A stretch of DNA of 42,573 nt from Chloroflexota bacterium. Its GTDB lineage: Bacteria; Chloroflexota; Limnocylindria; Limnocylindrales; CSP1-4. Positions within the stretch are counted from its first letter, which is position 1. Each line of letters begins with the position of its first letter. The DNA lies in contig PMBR01000081.1 of assembly GCA_003152995.1 (NCBI GenBank), positions 1,284 to 43,856 on the forward strand. The letters run 5' to 3'. This document shows positions 23,472 through 31,330 of this stretch, piece by piece. The notes beneath the pieces were generated by a model. It saw nothing but the letters and a program-made list of their open reading frames with translations. It did no database searches and had not been told where the DNA came from. Both the position numbers and the translations under genes were made by a program.

Positions 23472-23639
23472 GCTTCGAGCATGGCACACCCCGGCCGGTT
23501 CGGCACTCACAATTCGAACGGCCAGCAGCCGGGCCCGGCTACCGCTACGCTAGGGCCATCAACAAAGGCGCGTCTGCCCCGAGGCCGAAGCTCGCTGAGC
23601 CGGACTCGAGGATGCACCTTGACGCTCCCGGAGGTACAG

Positions 23640-24260
23640 GTGCCGTCTTTTCGACTGATCCCGCGCGAGGAGCGCTTCTTCGACCTGTTCGTTCAGGACG
23701 CCGCCAACGTCCTCGACGGCGCCCGCCAGCTCGAAGCGATGTTGCGCTCGTACGAAAGTTCCGAGAAGGCTGCCAAGAAGATCCGTGAGACGGAACACCG
23801 CGGCGACGAGATCAGCCACGACATCGGCCGGCGCCTGGAATCGACCTTCGTCACGCCGTTCGATCGCGAGGAGATCCATGCCCTCATCGCCGGCCTCGAC
23901 GATATCCTCGACCTGATCGAGGAAGTGGCCGACACTTTCATCCTGTACCGAATCCAGGCGCCCACCAAGACCGCAGTGAAGCAAGCCTCGTTGATCGTCC
24001 AGGCGTGCGAAACGATCCACCAGGCGTTGAGCAACTTGCGCGGCTTCAAGGGACTCGATCCGTACATCGTCGAGATCCACCGCCTGGAGAACGAGGGCGA
24101 CCGCCTGAGCCGGTCGGCGATCGCCGGGCTCTTCGACGACGGCACCAAGACGATCGACGTCCTCAAGTGGAAGGACGTCTATGCCCTCCTCGAGGACACG
24201 ATCGACAAGTGTGAGGATGTCGCGGACATGATCGAGCGGATCGTCGTCAAGCACGCCTGA
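23640..24260 (+). CDS. DUF47/PhoU-like phosphate transport accessory protein
   Basis: A 206-residue helical protein of the DUF47 family (also called Pit accessory protein), related to PhoU: FRLIPREERFFDLFVQDAANVLDGA, RETEHRGDEISHDIGRRL, TPFDREEIHALIAGLDDILDLIEEVAD, and CEDVADMIERIVVKHA at the end. The acidic E/D-x-x-x-D motifs are the metal-binding positions of the PhoU fold. The GTG at 23640 is decided by GGAGG 6 nt upstream, and a longer frame from 23256 would run into phoR on the other strand. These genes usually sit beside pit. Here pit is 16 kb away and the neighbours are phoR and the pst regulator. Confidence 0.9.
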   Translation: MPSFRLIPREERFFDLFVQDAANVLDGARQLEAMLRSYESSEKAAKKIRETEHRGDEISHDIGRRLESTFVTPFDREEIHALIAGLDDILDLIEEVADTFILYRIQAPTKTAVKQASLIVQACETIHQALSNLRGFKGLDPYIVEIHRLENEGDRLSRSAIAGLFDDGTKTIDVLKWKDVYALLEDTIDKCEDVADMIERIVVKHA

Positions 24261-24340
24261 GCCTGCTCCCAGACCCGCGAGGGAAGTGCAGTTCCAGACT
24301 GAACACGGATCCGGTTCTACGGACCGCCGCTGAGTCCAAC

Positions 24341-24373
24341 GTTCACGACACTGGAACACTCCGTTAACAGAGC
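24341..24373 (+). promoter_or_regulatory. PHO box before the atypical regulator
   Basis: Three 11-bp units in phase: GTTCACGACAC (24341), TGGAACACTCC (24352) and GTTAACAGAGC (24363). The outer units carry the GTTCAC/GTTAAC core and the middle one is degenerate. It ends 17 bp before the ATG at 24391. Confidence 0.7.
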
Positions 24374-24390
24374 GCGGGCAGATTCGGGGA

Positions 24391-25194
24391 ATGACGCAGG
24401 CCCACAGCGACGTCCCCCCTGGCGCCGAGGCCGAACTCCGGAGCGGCAGCGTTGCCTACTCGCCGATGGCCGAGCCATATGGCGGCTGGCTCGCCCTGGC
24501 GGACCCGGATGGCCCGATGGACCTGGCTCGCCTGTTCCCTGAGGCAGAGGTACGGGTCGAGTCCACATCGGTCTCATTCGCGGATGCCCTGTCGGCCGTC
24601 GAACCCAACCTCATCGTTCTCATAGCTCCGCCGGCCGGGCCCGGAGACCTCCAGCGTGTCGCCGGCTGGCTGGCCACGCACCGCCGCTCCTCCGCCGTCC
24701 TGCTGAGCCCTCATCAGGCCGTCGCGGCCCGGCTTCACGCTCTCGAACTGGGTTTCGACGACGCCGTCGATCTGTCGTCGGACCCGATGGAGGTCGTGGG
24801 CCGCCTCTCGATTGCCGGTCGCCGGGAGCCCGGCGCCGGTCTCGCGCCCGGGAATCGGATCTCGGTCGGGGCAGGCGTGGAACTCGATCTGCGAGCCAGG
24901 GCGATCCGCCGCGACGGCCATCTGATGTCGCTCCGGCCCAAGGAACTGGCCCTTCTGGAGTTCCTGGCGCTGCATCCCGGTCGGGCTTTCTCCCGCGAAG
25001 AGTTGCTCCACAACGTCTGGCGTGGCGTCACCGGCAACGAGCGAATGGTCGATGTCTATGTCTTCTGGCTCCGCACGAAGATCGAGCGGGACCCGGCCAA
25101 TCCCGTCCATCTGGTCACCGTTCGCGGATCCGGCTACCTGTTCGATCCGCCCTCAGCAGACGAAAGCGTTAACGAGCCGCCAACACGGCGTTAA
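24391..25194 (+). CDS. OmpR/PhoB-type regulator with degenerate receiver domain
   Basis: A 267-residue protein. Residues about 165-252 are a good OmpR/PhoB winged helix (LRPKELALLEFLALHPGRAFSREELL, VDVYVFWLRTKIE, VTVRGSGYLF). Residues about 30-145 keep the receiver outline but not its chemistry. The phosphoacceptor position in EPNLIVLIAP is Ile78 where Asp is expected. The conserved Thr is Ser106, and the conserved Lys in LELGFDDAVDLSSD is Leu128. Phosphorylation by a kinase is therefore unlikely. PHO boxes lie both just before it and over its 3' end before pstS. It may be a phosphorylation-independent regulator of pst, itself under Pho control. RegX3/PhoP-like DNA binding is inferred. Confidence 0.88.
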   Translation: MTQAHSDVPPGAEAELRSGSVAYSPMAEPYGGWLALADPDGPMDLARLFPEAEVRVESTSVSFADALSAVEPNLIVLIAPPAGPGDLQRVAGWLATHRRSSAVLLSPHQAVAARLHALELGFDDAVDLSSDPMEVVGRLSIAGRREPGAGLAPGNRISVGAGVELDLRARAIRRDGHLMSLRPKELALLEFLALHPGRAFSREELLHNVWRGVTGNERMVDVYVFWLRTKIERDPANPVHLVTVRGSGYLFDPPSADESVNEPPTRR

Positions 25195-25211
25195 GCCGCG
25201 GTTCGGACCAT
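25168..25211 (+). promoter_or_regulatory. PHO box before pstS
   Basis: Four 11-bp units in phase: GTTAACGAGCC (25168), GCCAACACGGC (25179), GTTAAGCCGCG (25190) and GTTCGGACCAT (25201). The array overlaps the last codons of the regulator gene and lies 66 bp before the pstS start. It is the longest PHO box in the window, as expected for the main Pho target. Confidence 0.75.
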
Positions 25212-25276
25212 TCGGTCGGAACCTGCAAGCAGACCCGGAAAACCATCGATTGCCCAGCATATGAGGAGAGACTGAG

Positions 25277-26173
25277 TTGCTCTACGGAATGCGTCGCTTC
25301 AGCGCACTGGCCATAGCGGCCACCGTCGTGCTGTCCGCGTGCTCGTCAAGCGCGACCCCGAGCCCGGCAGCGACCCCGGCATCGACCACAGGCAATTGCG
25401 TGACCGGTAGCATCACCGCTGCCGGCTCGACCGCGCTCCAGCCGCTTGTCCAGGCGGCCGCGACCAACTACGGCAAGGCCTGCCCCGGCGCGACCGTGAC
25501 CGTCAACGGCGGCGGCTCGGGCACCGGCCTCAGCCAGGTCGCTCAGGGCGCCATCCAGATTGGCGACTCCGACGTGACCGCCCAGTCCAAGCTCGCCACG
25601 CCTTTGCCGGCCGACAGCCTGGTCGACCACATCGTCGCCCGCCAGGGCTGGATCGTCGTCACCAACAAGGACGTGACCGGCGTAACCAACCTGACCACCC
25701 AGCAGAACGTCGACATCTGGACTGGCAAGGACACGAACTGGAACCAGGTCGGCGGCCCGGATCTACCGATCGTGCTCATCTTCCGCCCGGCCTCTTCCGG
25801 CACCCGCTCCACCTTCAAGAAGCTGGTCCTCAACAACGCCGTTGAGGCTACCGGCGGCCAGACCCTCACCGAAGACTCCAACGGCGCAGTGACAACCGCG
25901 GTCACGACGACCGACGGCGCAGTCAGCGTCATCGGCTTCGCCTACTACAACGACCCGGCCAACAAGCCTCTCCTCAACGGCCTCCAGCTCGACGGTGTGG
26001 ATGCCACCGTGGCCAACATGGCCAGCAGCACCTACAAGCTCGCGGCAGACGGCCATATGTATACCAACGGCCAGCCCTCCGGACTGACCGCCGCGTTCCT
26101 CGCCTATATGCTCGGCCCCGACGTTCAGGGAACGCTCATCCCGAGCCTGTTCTACGCCCCCGTCGTCCACTAG
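25277..26173 (+). CDS. pstS: Phosphate ABC transporter substrate-binding lipoprotein PstS
   Basis: The high-affinity phosphate-binding lipoprotein on the outer face of the membrane. It has 298 residues, with a signal peptide and lipobox LSAC (Cys22). A Ser/Thr/Pro linker leads to the PBP-like domain with the phosphate-binding loops AAGSTALQPL, NGGGSGTGLSQVAQG, IGDSD and FRPASSGTRSTF. The TTG at 25277 is preferred since AGGAG lies 8 nt upstream. The ATG at 25289 would also leave a short signal peptide. pstC follows after a strong hairpin, so pstS is probably made in excess. Confidence 0.96.
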   Translation: MLYGMRRFSALAIAATVVLSACSSSATPSPAATPASTTGNCVTGSITAAGSTALQPLVQAAATNYGKACPGATVTVNGGGSGTGLSQVAQGAIQIGDSDVTAQSKLATPLPADSLVDHIVARQGWIVVTNKDVTGVTNLTTQQNVDIWTGKDTNWNQVGGPDLPIVLIFRPASSGTRSTFKKLVLNNAVEATGGQTLTEDSNGAVTTAVTTTDGAVSVIGFAYYNDPANKPLLNGLQLDGVDATVANMASSTYKLAADGHMYTNGQPSGLTAAFLAYMLGPDVQGTLIPSLFYAPVVH

Positions 26174-26185
26174 ATCCCCTTCCTG

Positions 26186-26219
26186 CTCCGGGCCCCGAGG
26201 TGACGTGCGGGGCCCGGAG
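26186..26219 (+). terminator. Intercistronic hairpin between pstS and pstC
   Basis: A perfect 12-bp inverted repeat, CTCCGGGCCCCG at 26186-26197 and its complement at 26208-26219, with a 10-nt loop, starts 12 bp after the pstS stop. There is no clear T-run after it (AATTCCTG follows). It is therefore more likely a partial terminator or a 3' stabilising hairpin that raises pstS over pstCAB. Confidence 0.65.
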
Positions 26220-26260
26220 AATTCCTGTTCCCGGCCACTGAACGTGTCGAGGCAGCGCCG

Positions 26261-27244
26261 ATGGCTCAACTGACAAATACGTATCGGGCGACGGGGTTGA
26301 GGGCCGCGCCCAGCCTGCGCCAACGGATCGACCTCCCGCGACGCGTCGTCTTTGGGGCGGCGGCGTCCATGATCTTCATCGTTGTGCTGCTGCTGGCCTT
26401 CATCACCTGGCAGGGGCTGCAGCTCTTCATCAAAGACGGCGTCTCGATCGGGCAGATCCTTTCGCCGACATGGCAGCCCGACTCGACGAGCCCGAACCTG
26501 AGCTTCGGCCTCCTGCCGTTCATCGCCGGCACGGTCTACGTGACAGCGTTGGCCCTGTTGATCTCGACGCCGGTCTCGGTCGGACTGGCGCTGTTTCTTT
26601 CTGAGGTCGCGCCCGGTTGGGCCCGGGCGATCGTCCAGCCCGCCCTCGAGATCTTCGTCGGCATCCCGAGCGTCGTGTGGGGCTGGCTCGGCATCACGAT
26701 CCTGGTTCCGTTCCTGAGCCACACCTTCCACGGCGGCATGGTGTTGTCCCTGCCCATCGCCGGGGATGTCTTCCGCGTCCCGGGGTTCCTGACCGGGTTC
26801 TCCTGGTTGGCGGGATCGCTGGTTCTTTCGATCATGATCGTGCCCACCATCACCAGCGTCTCCTACGACGCATTCCGCGCGGTCCCGCAGGAACTGCGCA
26901 CCGGCTCGCTCGCTCTGGGCACGACCCGCTGGCAGACGATCCGCCACCTGCTGATCCCGTCCGCCCTGACGGGCGTGCTGACGGCCATTGTCCTGGGCAT
27001 GACTCGTGCCGCCGGTGAGGCTCTCGCGGTTCAGATGGTCATCGGCAACTCGCCTTCGATGCCGGCCGCGATAACCCAGCCGGTTACGACGCTGACGTCA
27101 CAGATCACGCTCGACATGGGCAACACGGTCTTCGGTGAACCGTGGCAGGACGCCCTGTGGACCATGAGCCTCGTCCTGCTGGTCATCTCGATCTCCTCGG
27201 TCGTGCTCGTGCGAGTCATCAACAAGCGGAGGATGGGCGCGTGA
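26261..27244 (+). CDS. pstC: Phosphate ABC transporter permease PstC
   Basis: A 327-residue inner-membrane permease with six helices after a basic N-terminus. The region GIPSVVWGWLGI and the EAA-type cytoplasmic loop FRAVPQELRTGSLALGTTRWQTIRHLLIPSALTG identify the PstC branch. It ends in an overlapping GTGA that serves as the start of pstA. GAGG lies about 9 nt before its ATG. It works with PstA as the channel pair. Confidence 0.95.
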   Translation: MAQLTNTYRATGLRAAPSLRQRIDLPRRVVFGAAASMIFIVVLLLAFITWQGLQLFIKDGVSIGQILSPTWQPDSTSPNLSFGLLPFIAGTVYVTALALLISTPVSVGLALFLSEVAPGWARAIVQPALEIFVGIPSVVWGWLGITILVPFLSHTFHGGMVLSLPIAGDVFRVPGFLTGFSWLAGSLVLSIMIVPTITSVSYDAFRAVPQELRTGSLALGTTRWQTIRHLLIPSALTGVLTAIVLGMTRAAGEALAVQMVIGNSPSMPAAITQPVTTLTSQITLDMGNTVFGEPWQDALWTMSLVLLVISISSVVLVRVINKRRMGA

Positions 27245-28197
27245 CCGCGACTCCAAGCCAGACCATCGGCCGCCCGAACGGGCCCAAGCCGAGCCTCAAA
27301 GGCAAGTCATCTCGAGGGATCATCCTGGCCGACCGCGCCGCGACCGTGGTCCTGTGGGGAACCGGAGTTCTTGTCCTGACGATCCTCGGGGCCATCATCG
27401 TCCACTTCGCGCTGGCGGCCTGGGGCGTCGTCACGCTGAACTTCGTCGTGAGCGACCCGAGCGAGACGGCCCTCGGTGGCGTGATGCCCATCCTGTGGAA
27501 CTCGATCTATATGCTCGCCCTGACAATGCTGATCGCCGTCCCGGTAGGGATCCTGGGCGGCATCTACATGTCCGAGTATGCCGGCGAGAACAGGCTGACC
27601 AACGCCATTCGGTTCGCCGAGGAGGCAATCAGCTCGGTGCCGTCGATCGTCGTCGGCCTGTTCGGCCTGATCCTCTTCGTGGACGACCTGCATCTTGGCT
27701 TCACCGCACTGGGCGGCGCGCTGGCGTTGACCTTCTTCAACCTGCCGCTCATGACTCGCCTGTCTGAACAGGCGCTCCGAGCGGTTCCCCAGGACGAACG
27801 CAGTGCCAGCCTGGCCCTCGGCGCGACCAAATGGCAGACCATCCGCCACGTCGTCGTCCCGCTCGCCATTCCCGGCCTGATCACGGGCGTGATCCTGACC
27901 GCCGGCCGGGTCTTCGGCGAAGCTGCCGTGCTGCTCTTCACTTCAGGCATCGGGACGCCGCCGCATTACGACTTCACCAATCTCGACCTGACCAACCCCG
28001 CCTCGCCCTGGAGCCCGTTCCGACCCGCGACGACCCTTTCGGTCTACATCTGGAAGCTCAACTCCGAGGGCCTCGGCGTGTTCAAGAACCAGATCGTCGA
28101 CGGCTCCGCCGCGATCCTCATCTCGATGGTATTGATCTTCAACCTCGGGGCGCGCTTCATCGGCCGCGTCCTCTCCCGACGGCTGACCGCCGCATGA
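27241..28197 (+). CDS. pstA: Phosphate ABC transporter permease PstA
   Basis: The second channel subunit, 318 residues with six helices. [50 protein letters not shown] and the EAA loop [34 protein letters not shown] are diagnostic. The GTG start overlaps the pstC stop by 4 bp, and the ATGA at its end starts pstB, so translation is coupled along the operon. Confidence 0.95.
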   Translation: MTATPSQTIGRPNGPKPSLKGKSSRGIILADRAATVVLWGTGVLVLTILGAIIVHFALAAWGVVTLNFVVSDPSETALGGVMPILWNSIYMLALTMLIAVPVGILGGIYMSEYAGENRLTNAIRFAEEAISSVPSIVVGLFGLILFVDDLHLGFTALGGALALTFFNLPLMTRLSEQALRAVPQDERSASLALGATKWQTIRHVVVPLAIPGLITGVILTAGRVFGEAAVLLFTSGIGTPPHYDFTNLDLTNPASPWSPFRPATTLSVYIWKLNSEGLGVFKNQIVDGSAAILISMVLIFNLGARFIGRVLSRRLTAA

Positions 28198-29075
28198 GCA
28201 CCGGAGACGAGATGCCCACGACCGCCACATACACAGAGCCTGTGCTCCGGCGCATCGACGTGACCGCGCCGCTCGTAGCCGACGGATCGGCCGCCGGGTC
28301 GGACCAGATCAAGATCGCGACCGAGCACGTCTCGATCAAGTACGGCGAGAAAGTCGCCGTCAAAGACGTCACCCTGACGGTTCAGGCGCGATCGATACTG
28401 GCCCTGATCGGCCCGTCCGGTAGTGGCAAGTCGACGTTCCTGCGCTGCTTCAATCGCATGAACGACCTGATCCCGGGTGCGAAGGTGCAGGGCCAGGTCT
28501 GTCTGGACGGCGAGAACGTCACCGACCAGGACGTGAGCGTCGTGGAGCTACGGCGTCGGGTCGGCATGGTTTTCCAGCGGCCCAACCCGTTCCCGATGTC
28601 GATCTACGAGAACGTCGCCTACGGACCTCGCCGGCGCGGCATGAACGGCCGCCGCCAACTCGACGAGCTCGTCGAGACGAGTTTGAAACGGGCCGCACTC
28701 TGGGACGAAGTCAAGGACGACCTGCGCCGCAAGTCGGGGCTGGCTCTCTCCGGTGGACAGCAGCAGCGGCTCTGCATTGCACGGGTCCTGGCGACCGAGC
28801 CCGAGGTGATCTTGATGGACGAACCCGCCTCGGCCCTGGACCCGGTCTCCACCCTCCGCATCGAGGAGCTGATGCGCGAGCTTCGCGAGGCCTACACGAT
28901 CGTCATCGTCACGCACAACATGCAACAGGCCGCCCGAGTGTCCGACGTCACGGCCTTCTTCACGATGGCCGACGATCGCGCCGGCTACCTGGTCGAGGTC
29001 GGACCCACCGGCCGCATCTTCACTCGGCCGACGGAACGCCTGACCGAGGACTACATCTCCGGACGGTTTGGATGA
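28194..29075 (+). CDS. pstB: Phosphate ABC transporter ATP-binding protein PstB
   Basis: The ATPase of the Pst transporter, 293 residues with an N-terminal extension of about 35. Walker A is GPSGSGKST, the Q-loop region is [21 protein letters not shown] (typical of PstB), the signature is LSGGQQQR, Walker B is [16 protein letters not shown], and the H-loop is [13 protein letters not shown]. The ATG at 28194 overlaps the pstA stop. A second ATG at 28212 has GGAGAC just upstream and is a credible alternative. It overlaps phoU copy 2 by 4 bp. Confidence 0.96.
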   Translation: MSTGDEMPTTATYTEPVLRRIDVTAPLVADGSAAGSDQIKIATEHVSIKYGEKVAVKDVTLTVQARSILALIGPSGSGKSTFLRCFNRMNDLIPGAKVQGQVCLDGENVTDQDVSVVELRRRVGMVFQRPNPFPMSIYENVAYGPRRRGMNGRRQLDELVETSLKRAALWDEVKDDLRRKSGLALSGGQQQRLCIARVLATEPEVILMDEPASALDPVSTLRIEELMRELREAYTIVIVTHNMQQAARVSDVTAFFTMADDRAGYLVEVGPTGRIFTRPTERLTEDYISGRFG

Positions 29076-29962
29076 GCGCCCCCGACAGCGAGGATCTGGC
29101 CATGAAATCCCTTGAGGACGCCGCAGGCTCGCCCACCGATCGGGCCGAGCGCGCCGACCGGGCAGACGACCTGGCGGACGATCGAGCTGCCGACCGGGCG
29201 GATCGGGCGGACGATCGAGCTGCCGACCGGGCGGATCGGGCGGACGATCGAGCTGCCGACCGGGCGGATCGGGCGGACGACGGCAGCGCCAACCGCCGCG
29301 CCACCCACATTCGGGAGAGCCTCGACATCGAGATGGGCGACGTGAAGGACGGCGTCCTGCGCATGGGCAGCCTGGTCGAGGAGCAGATCCTGGCGGCCCA
29401 CGACGCCCTGCTGAACCGCGACGCGGCGCTCGCCCAGAAGGTCATCACTTCCGACGGGCGGATCAATGAAGTGCAGCGCGGCGTTACGGCACTGGTCGCC
29501 ATGACGATCGCGACGCAGGCGCCGGTGGCCAGCGACCTGCGCTTCCTGATCGCCCTCGACCGGGTCACGTGGGAACTCGAGCGGATCGGCGACCATGCCG
29601 GCTCTGTAGCCAAACAGGCCCGCAAGCTCGCCGGCGTCGTCAGCATGGTCACCTACGACGAACTCACGCCGATGGCGACGCTGGCGGCGCGCCAGGTTCG
29701 AGACGTGGTAATGGCTCTCGTCGACGTCGACGAGGCGAGGGCGCGGCTCGTGGCCGAGCGAGACGACGAGATCGACCGCCTCTATCACCAGGTCTTCGAC
29801 GACGTCCTGGCCGAGATGAGGACCGATCCCGCCAAAGTTGACCCCGGAACGCGAATTCTCTTCGCCGCCCACTACCTGGAGCGCATCGGCGACCGAGTCA
29901 CGAACATCGCCGAAGACGTGGTCTTCCTGGCGACCGGCGAGGTCGAAGACCTGAACCCCTGA
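29072..29962 (+). CDS. phoU: PhoU (copy 2) with repeated charged N-terminal extension
   Basis: A 296-residue PhoU. Residues about 80-296 are the two three-helix PhoU units with signatures [23 protein letters not shown] and [20 protein letters not shown]. The end, [14 protein letters not shown], matches copy 1. The first 75 residues are unusual: an Asp/Arg/Ala-rich stretch with three 11-residue repeats ([11 protein letters not shown]) coded by exact 33-bp DNA repeats. The extension is highly charged and probably helical or disordered, and it is not part of the PhoU family. ATG 29072 overlaps pstB by 4 bp. An ATG at 29101 would remove only 9 residues. Confidence 0.94.
   Translation: MSAPDSEDLAMKSLEDAAGSPTDRAERADRADDLADDRAADRADRADDRAADRADRADDRAADRADRADDGSANRRATHIRESLDIEMGDVKDGVLRMGSLVEEQILAAHDALLNRDAALAQKVITSDGRINEVQRGVTALVAMTIATQAPVASDLRFLIALDRVTWELERIGDHAGSVAKQARKLAGVVSMVTYDELTPMATLAARQVRDVVMALVDVDEARARLVAERDDEIDRLYHQVFDDVLAEMRTDPAKVDPGTRILFAAHYLERIGDRVTNIAEDVVFLATGEVEDLNP
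29177..29275 (+). repeat. 33-bp tandem repeat, three copies, inside phoU copy 2
   Basis: Units at 29177-29209, 29210-29242 and 29243-29275 are identical. Degenerate partial units precede and follow. The length is a multiple of three, so the repeat keeps the frame and adds 11 residues per unit. Copy number could vary between strains. Confidence 0.9.
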
Positions 29963-30056
29963 GGGCCGGAGCGGCCGCGCCCCAGCCCGCGGCCCAGTTT
30001 GCCTCGATGCTGCGCCGGTAGCCGCGGCAGGTTCGCAGGCCCGCGGTAGCCACCGC

Positions 30057-31175
30057 TCAGCCGCTGCAGGTCGCCTCACAGCCTTCGAGCATGTTCAGCC
30101 CCTCCGCCAGAGGGAGGTCGATGCCGAGCAGGCATGCGATCGTCGGCGCCCAATCCTGCAGCCTGGGCGACCGCTCCTCGATGGCTCGGCCTATGTTCGA
30201 CACTGCGGGATGGCCGCCCCCGACGACGGCCAGAGTCCGAGCGGTGCCGGCCGACCCGTGAATGCCCGCCAGTGGAATCGACGGGCTCGCGAAGACCCGC
30301 CCCGGGGCCGCCAGCAACAGCAGAGTGGCGGGCTCGCGCCAGCGCCAGCCCTCGACCCCTTCGAGCGCCGAGAGCCTGTTGATGGCCAGGTGGGGATCGA
30401 CTCCACGCGCCAGTCGGACCCAGGCCGCGCACCCATCTGCGATCCAATCGTCGACGAGCCCGGCAACGTCGAAGCCCTGCGTTGGATCGATCGACGGCAG
30501 CGGGAGTCGCCGCGCCATGTCGTGGTCGGACGTGACAATCACGACTGTCCGGTCCCAATCCGGCTCGATTGCCTGAACGATCTCTCCCACGATGGCGTCC
30601 GCGGCTCGAACGCATGCTTCCGTGGCCGGAGCGCTCGGGCCCGAATCGTGACCGACCGTGTCCGTCTCGTTGAATTGGACGAACAGCAGGTCCAGGCTGG
30701 CGTCGGCGGCGGCTTCAAGCGCATGACCGCGGACGGCCGCGTTCGTCGGGTATCCGTGGGCGTCGAGCTCGGTCCCGGCCGGCACAATCGCCCGGGGCGG
30801 CCAGGCGCGCTCGAGTTCGTCGAGCGCAAGGACCTTCTGGAGTTCGTGGTCGCCCGTCACGACCGCGGCTCGCAGCCCAGCGGCGCCGGCCAGATGAACG
30901 ATGGTCGGAGTGGTCGTCCGATCAGTCCCCGCCCACCCCGGGACGGCCCCAGGTCGCCGGGCAGTTGTGCGCACGCCCGTCGCTCCCGAGCTCAGGCCGG
31001 TCAGCAACGACGCAAAGCCGGGATAGGTAGTCGACGGCAGGCCGCTGCGGCCGCCCTCGGGACAGTACCCGCCGGCCTGGCCCAGGCGCCAGAGGTTCGG
31101 AGTGATGGCCGGGCGGAAGGATCGAAGCGGAAAGCCGTCCAAGGCGATGAGCACGACTCTGGGTGTATCCGCCAT
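30057..31175 (-). CDS. Alkaline phosphatase superfamily phosphodiesterase/phosphonate hydrolase-like
   Basis: A 372-residue enzyme of the nucleotide pyrophosphatase/phosphodiesterase branch of the alkaline phosphatase superfamily. Metal and active-site positions are visible: D13 in LIALDGFPL, the Thr nucleophile in PSTTYPGFASLLTG (about T50), ETDTVGHDSG, TSDHDM, and a late His in GIHGSAG. Phosphonoacetate hydrolase PhnA belongs to the same group. It is transcribed divergently from phnW with a PHO box between them, so it probably releases phosphate from a phosphodiester or phosphonate. The substrate is not decided. The ATG at 31175 has GAGG 6 nt upstream, preferred over 31187. No signal peptide is seen, so the enzyme is cytosolic. 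Confidence 0.85.
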   Translation of the reverse strand: MADTPRVVLIALDGFPLRSFRPAITPNLWRLGQAGGYCPEGGRSGLPSTTYPGFASLLTGLSSGATGVRTTARRPGAVPGWAGTDRTTTPTIVHLAGAAGLRAAVVTGDHELQKVLALDELERAWPPRAIVPAGTELDAHGYPTNAAVRGHALEAAADASLDLLFVQFNETDTVGHDSGPSAPATEACVRAADAIVGEIVQAIEPDWDRTVVIVTSDHDMARRLPLPSIDPTQGFDVAGLVDDWIADGCAAWVRLARGVDPHLAINRLSALEGVEGWRWREPATLLLLAAPGRVFASPSIPLAGIHGSAGTARTLAVVGGGHPAVSNIGRAIEERSPRLQDWAPTIACLLGIDLPLAEGLNMLEGCEATCSG

Positions 31176-31227
31176 TGAAAGCCTCATTGGTGTCGTCGAC
31201 GCAACCCGCAGAAGGTGGCGGACGGCA

Positions 31228-31260
31228 ATTAACGAGGCGTTCGCGGCGCGTTAATGCTGC
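31228..31260. promoter_or_regulatory. PHO box between the phosphodiesterase gene and phnW
   Basis: Three 11-bp units in phase on the plus strand: ATTAACGAGGC (31228), GTTCGCGGCGC (31239) and GTTAATGCTGC (31250). Because the TTAA cores are palindromic the array also reads in phase on the minus strand. It lies 53 bp from the phosphodiesterase start and 71 bp from the phnW start, well placed to serve both. Confidence 0.65.
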
Positions 31261-31330
31261 CCCGGCAGCCTTCGCCACGAGGCGGCCACGACTGCGGGCG
31301 CGCCGCAACCGTAGAGAAGTTCCACTCGCC

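Noticed and set aside
25261-25275. Four-codon ATG-to-TGA frame just before pstS
   Set aside because: The ATG overlaps the ribosome binding site of pstS. A leader peptide of this size has no support beyond its presence.
25763-26947. A 394-codon minus-strand open frame opposite pstS and pstC
   Set aside because: Antisense shadow of two coupled pst genes, crossing the pstS-pstC hairpin.
31163-31330. Extended start for phnW at 31163
   Set aside because: It would put the start inside the divergent gene and translate the PHO box. ATG 31331 is the first start after it.
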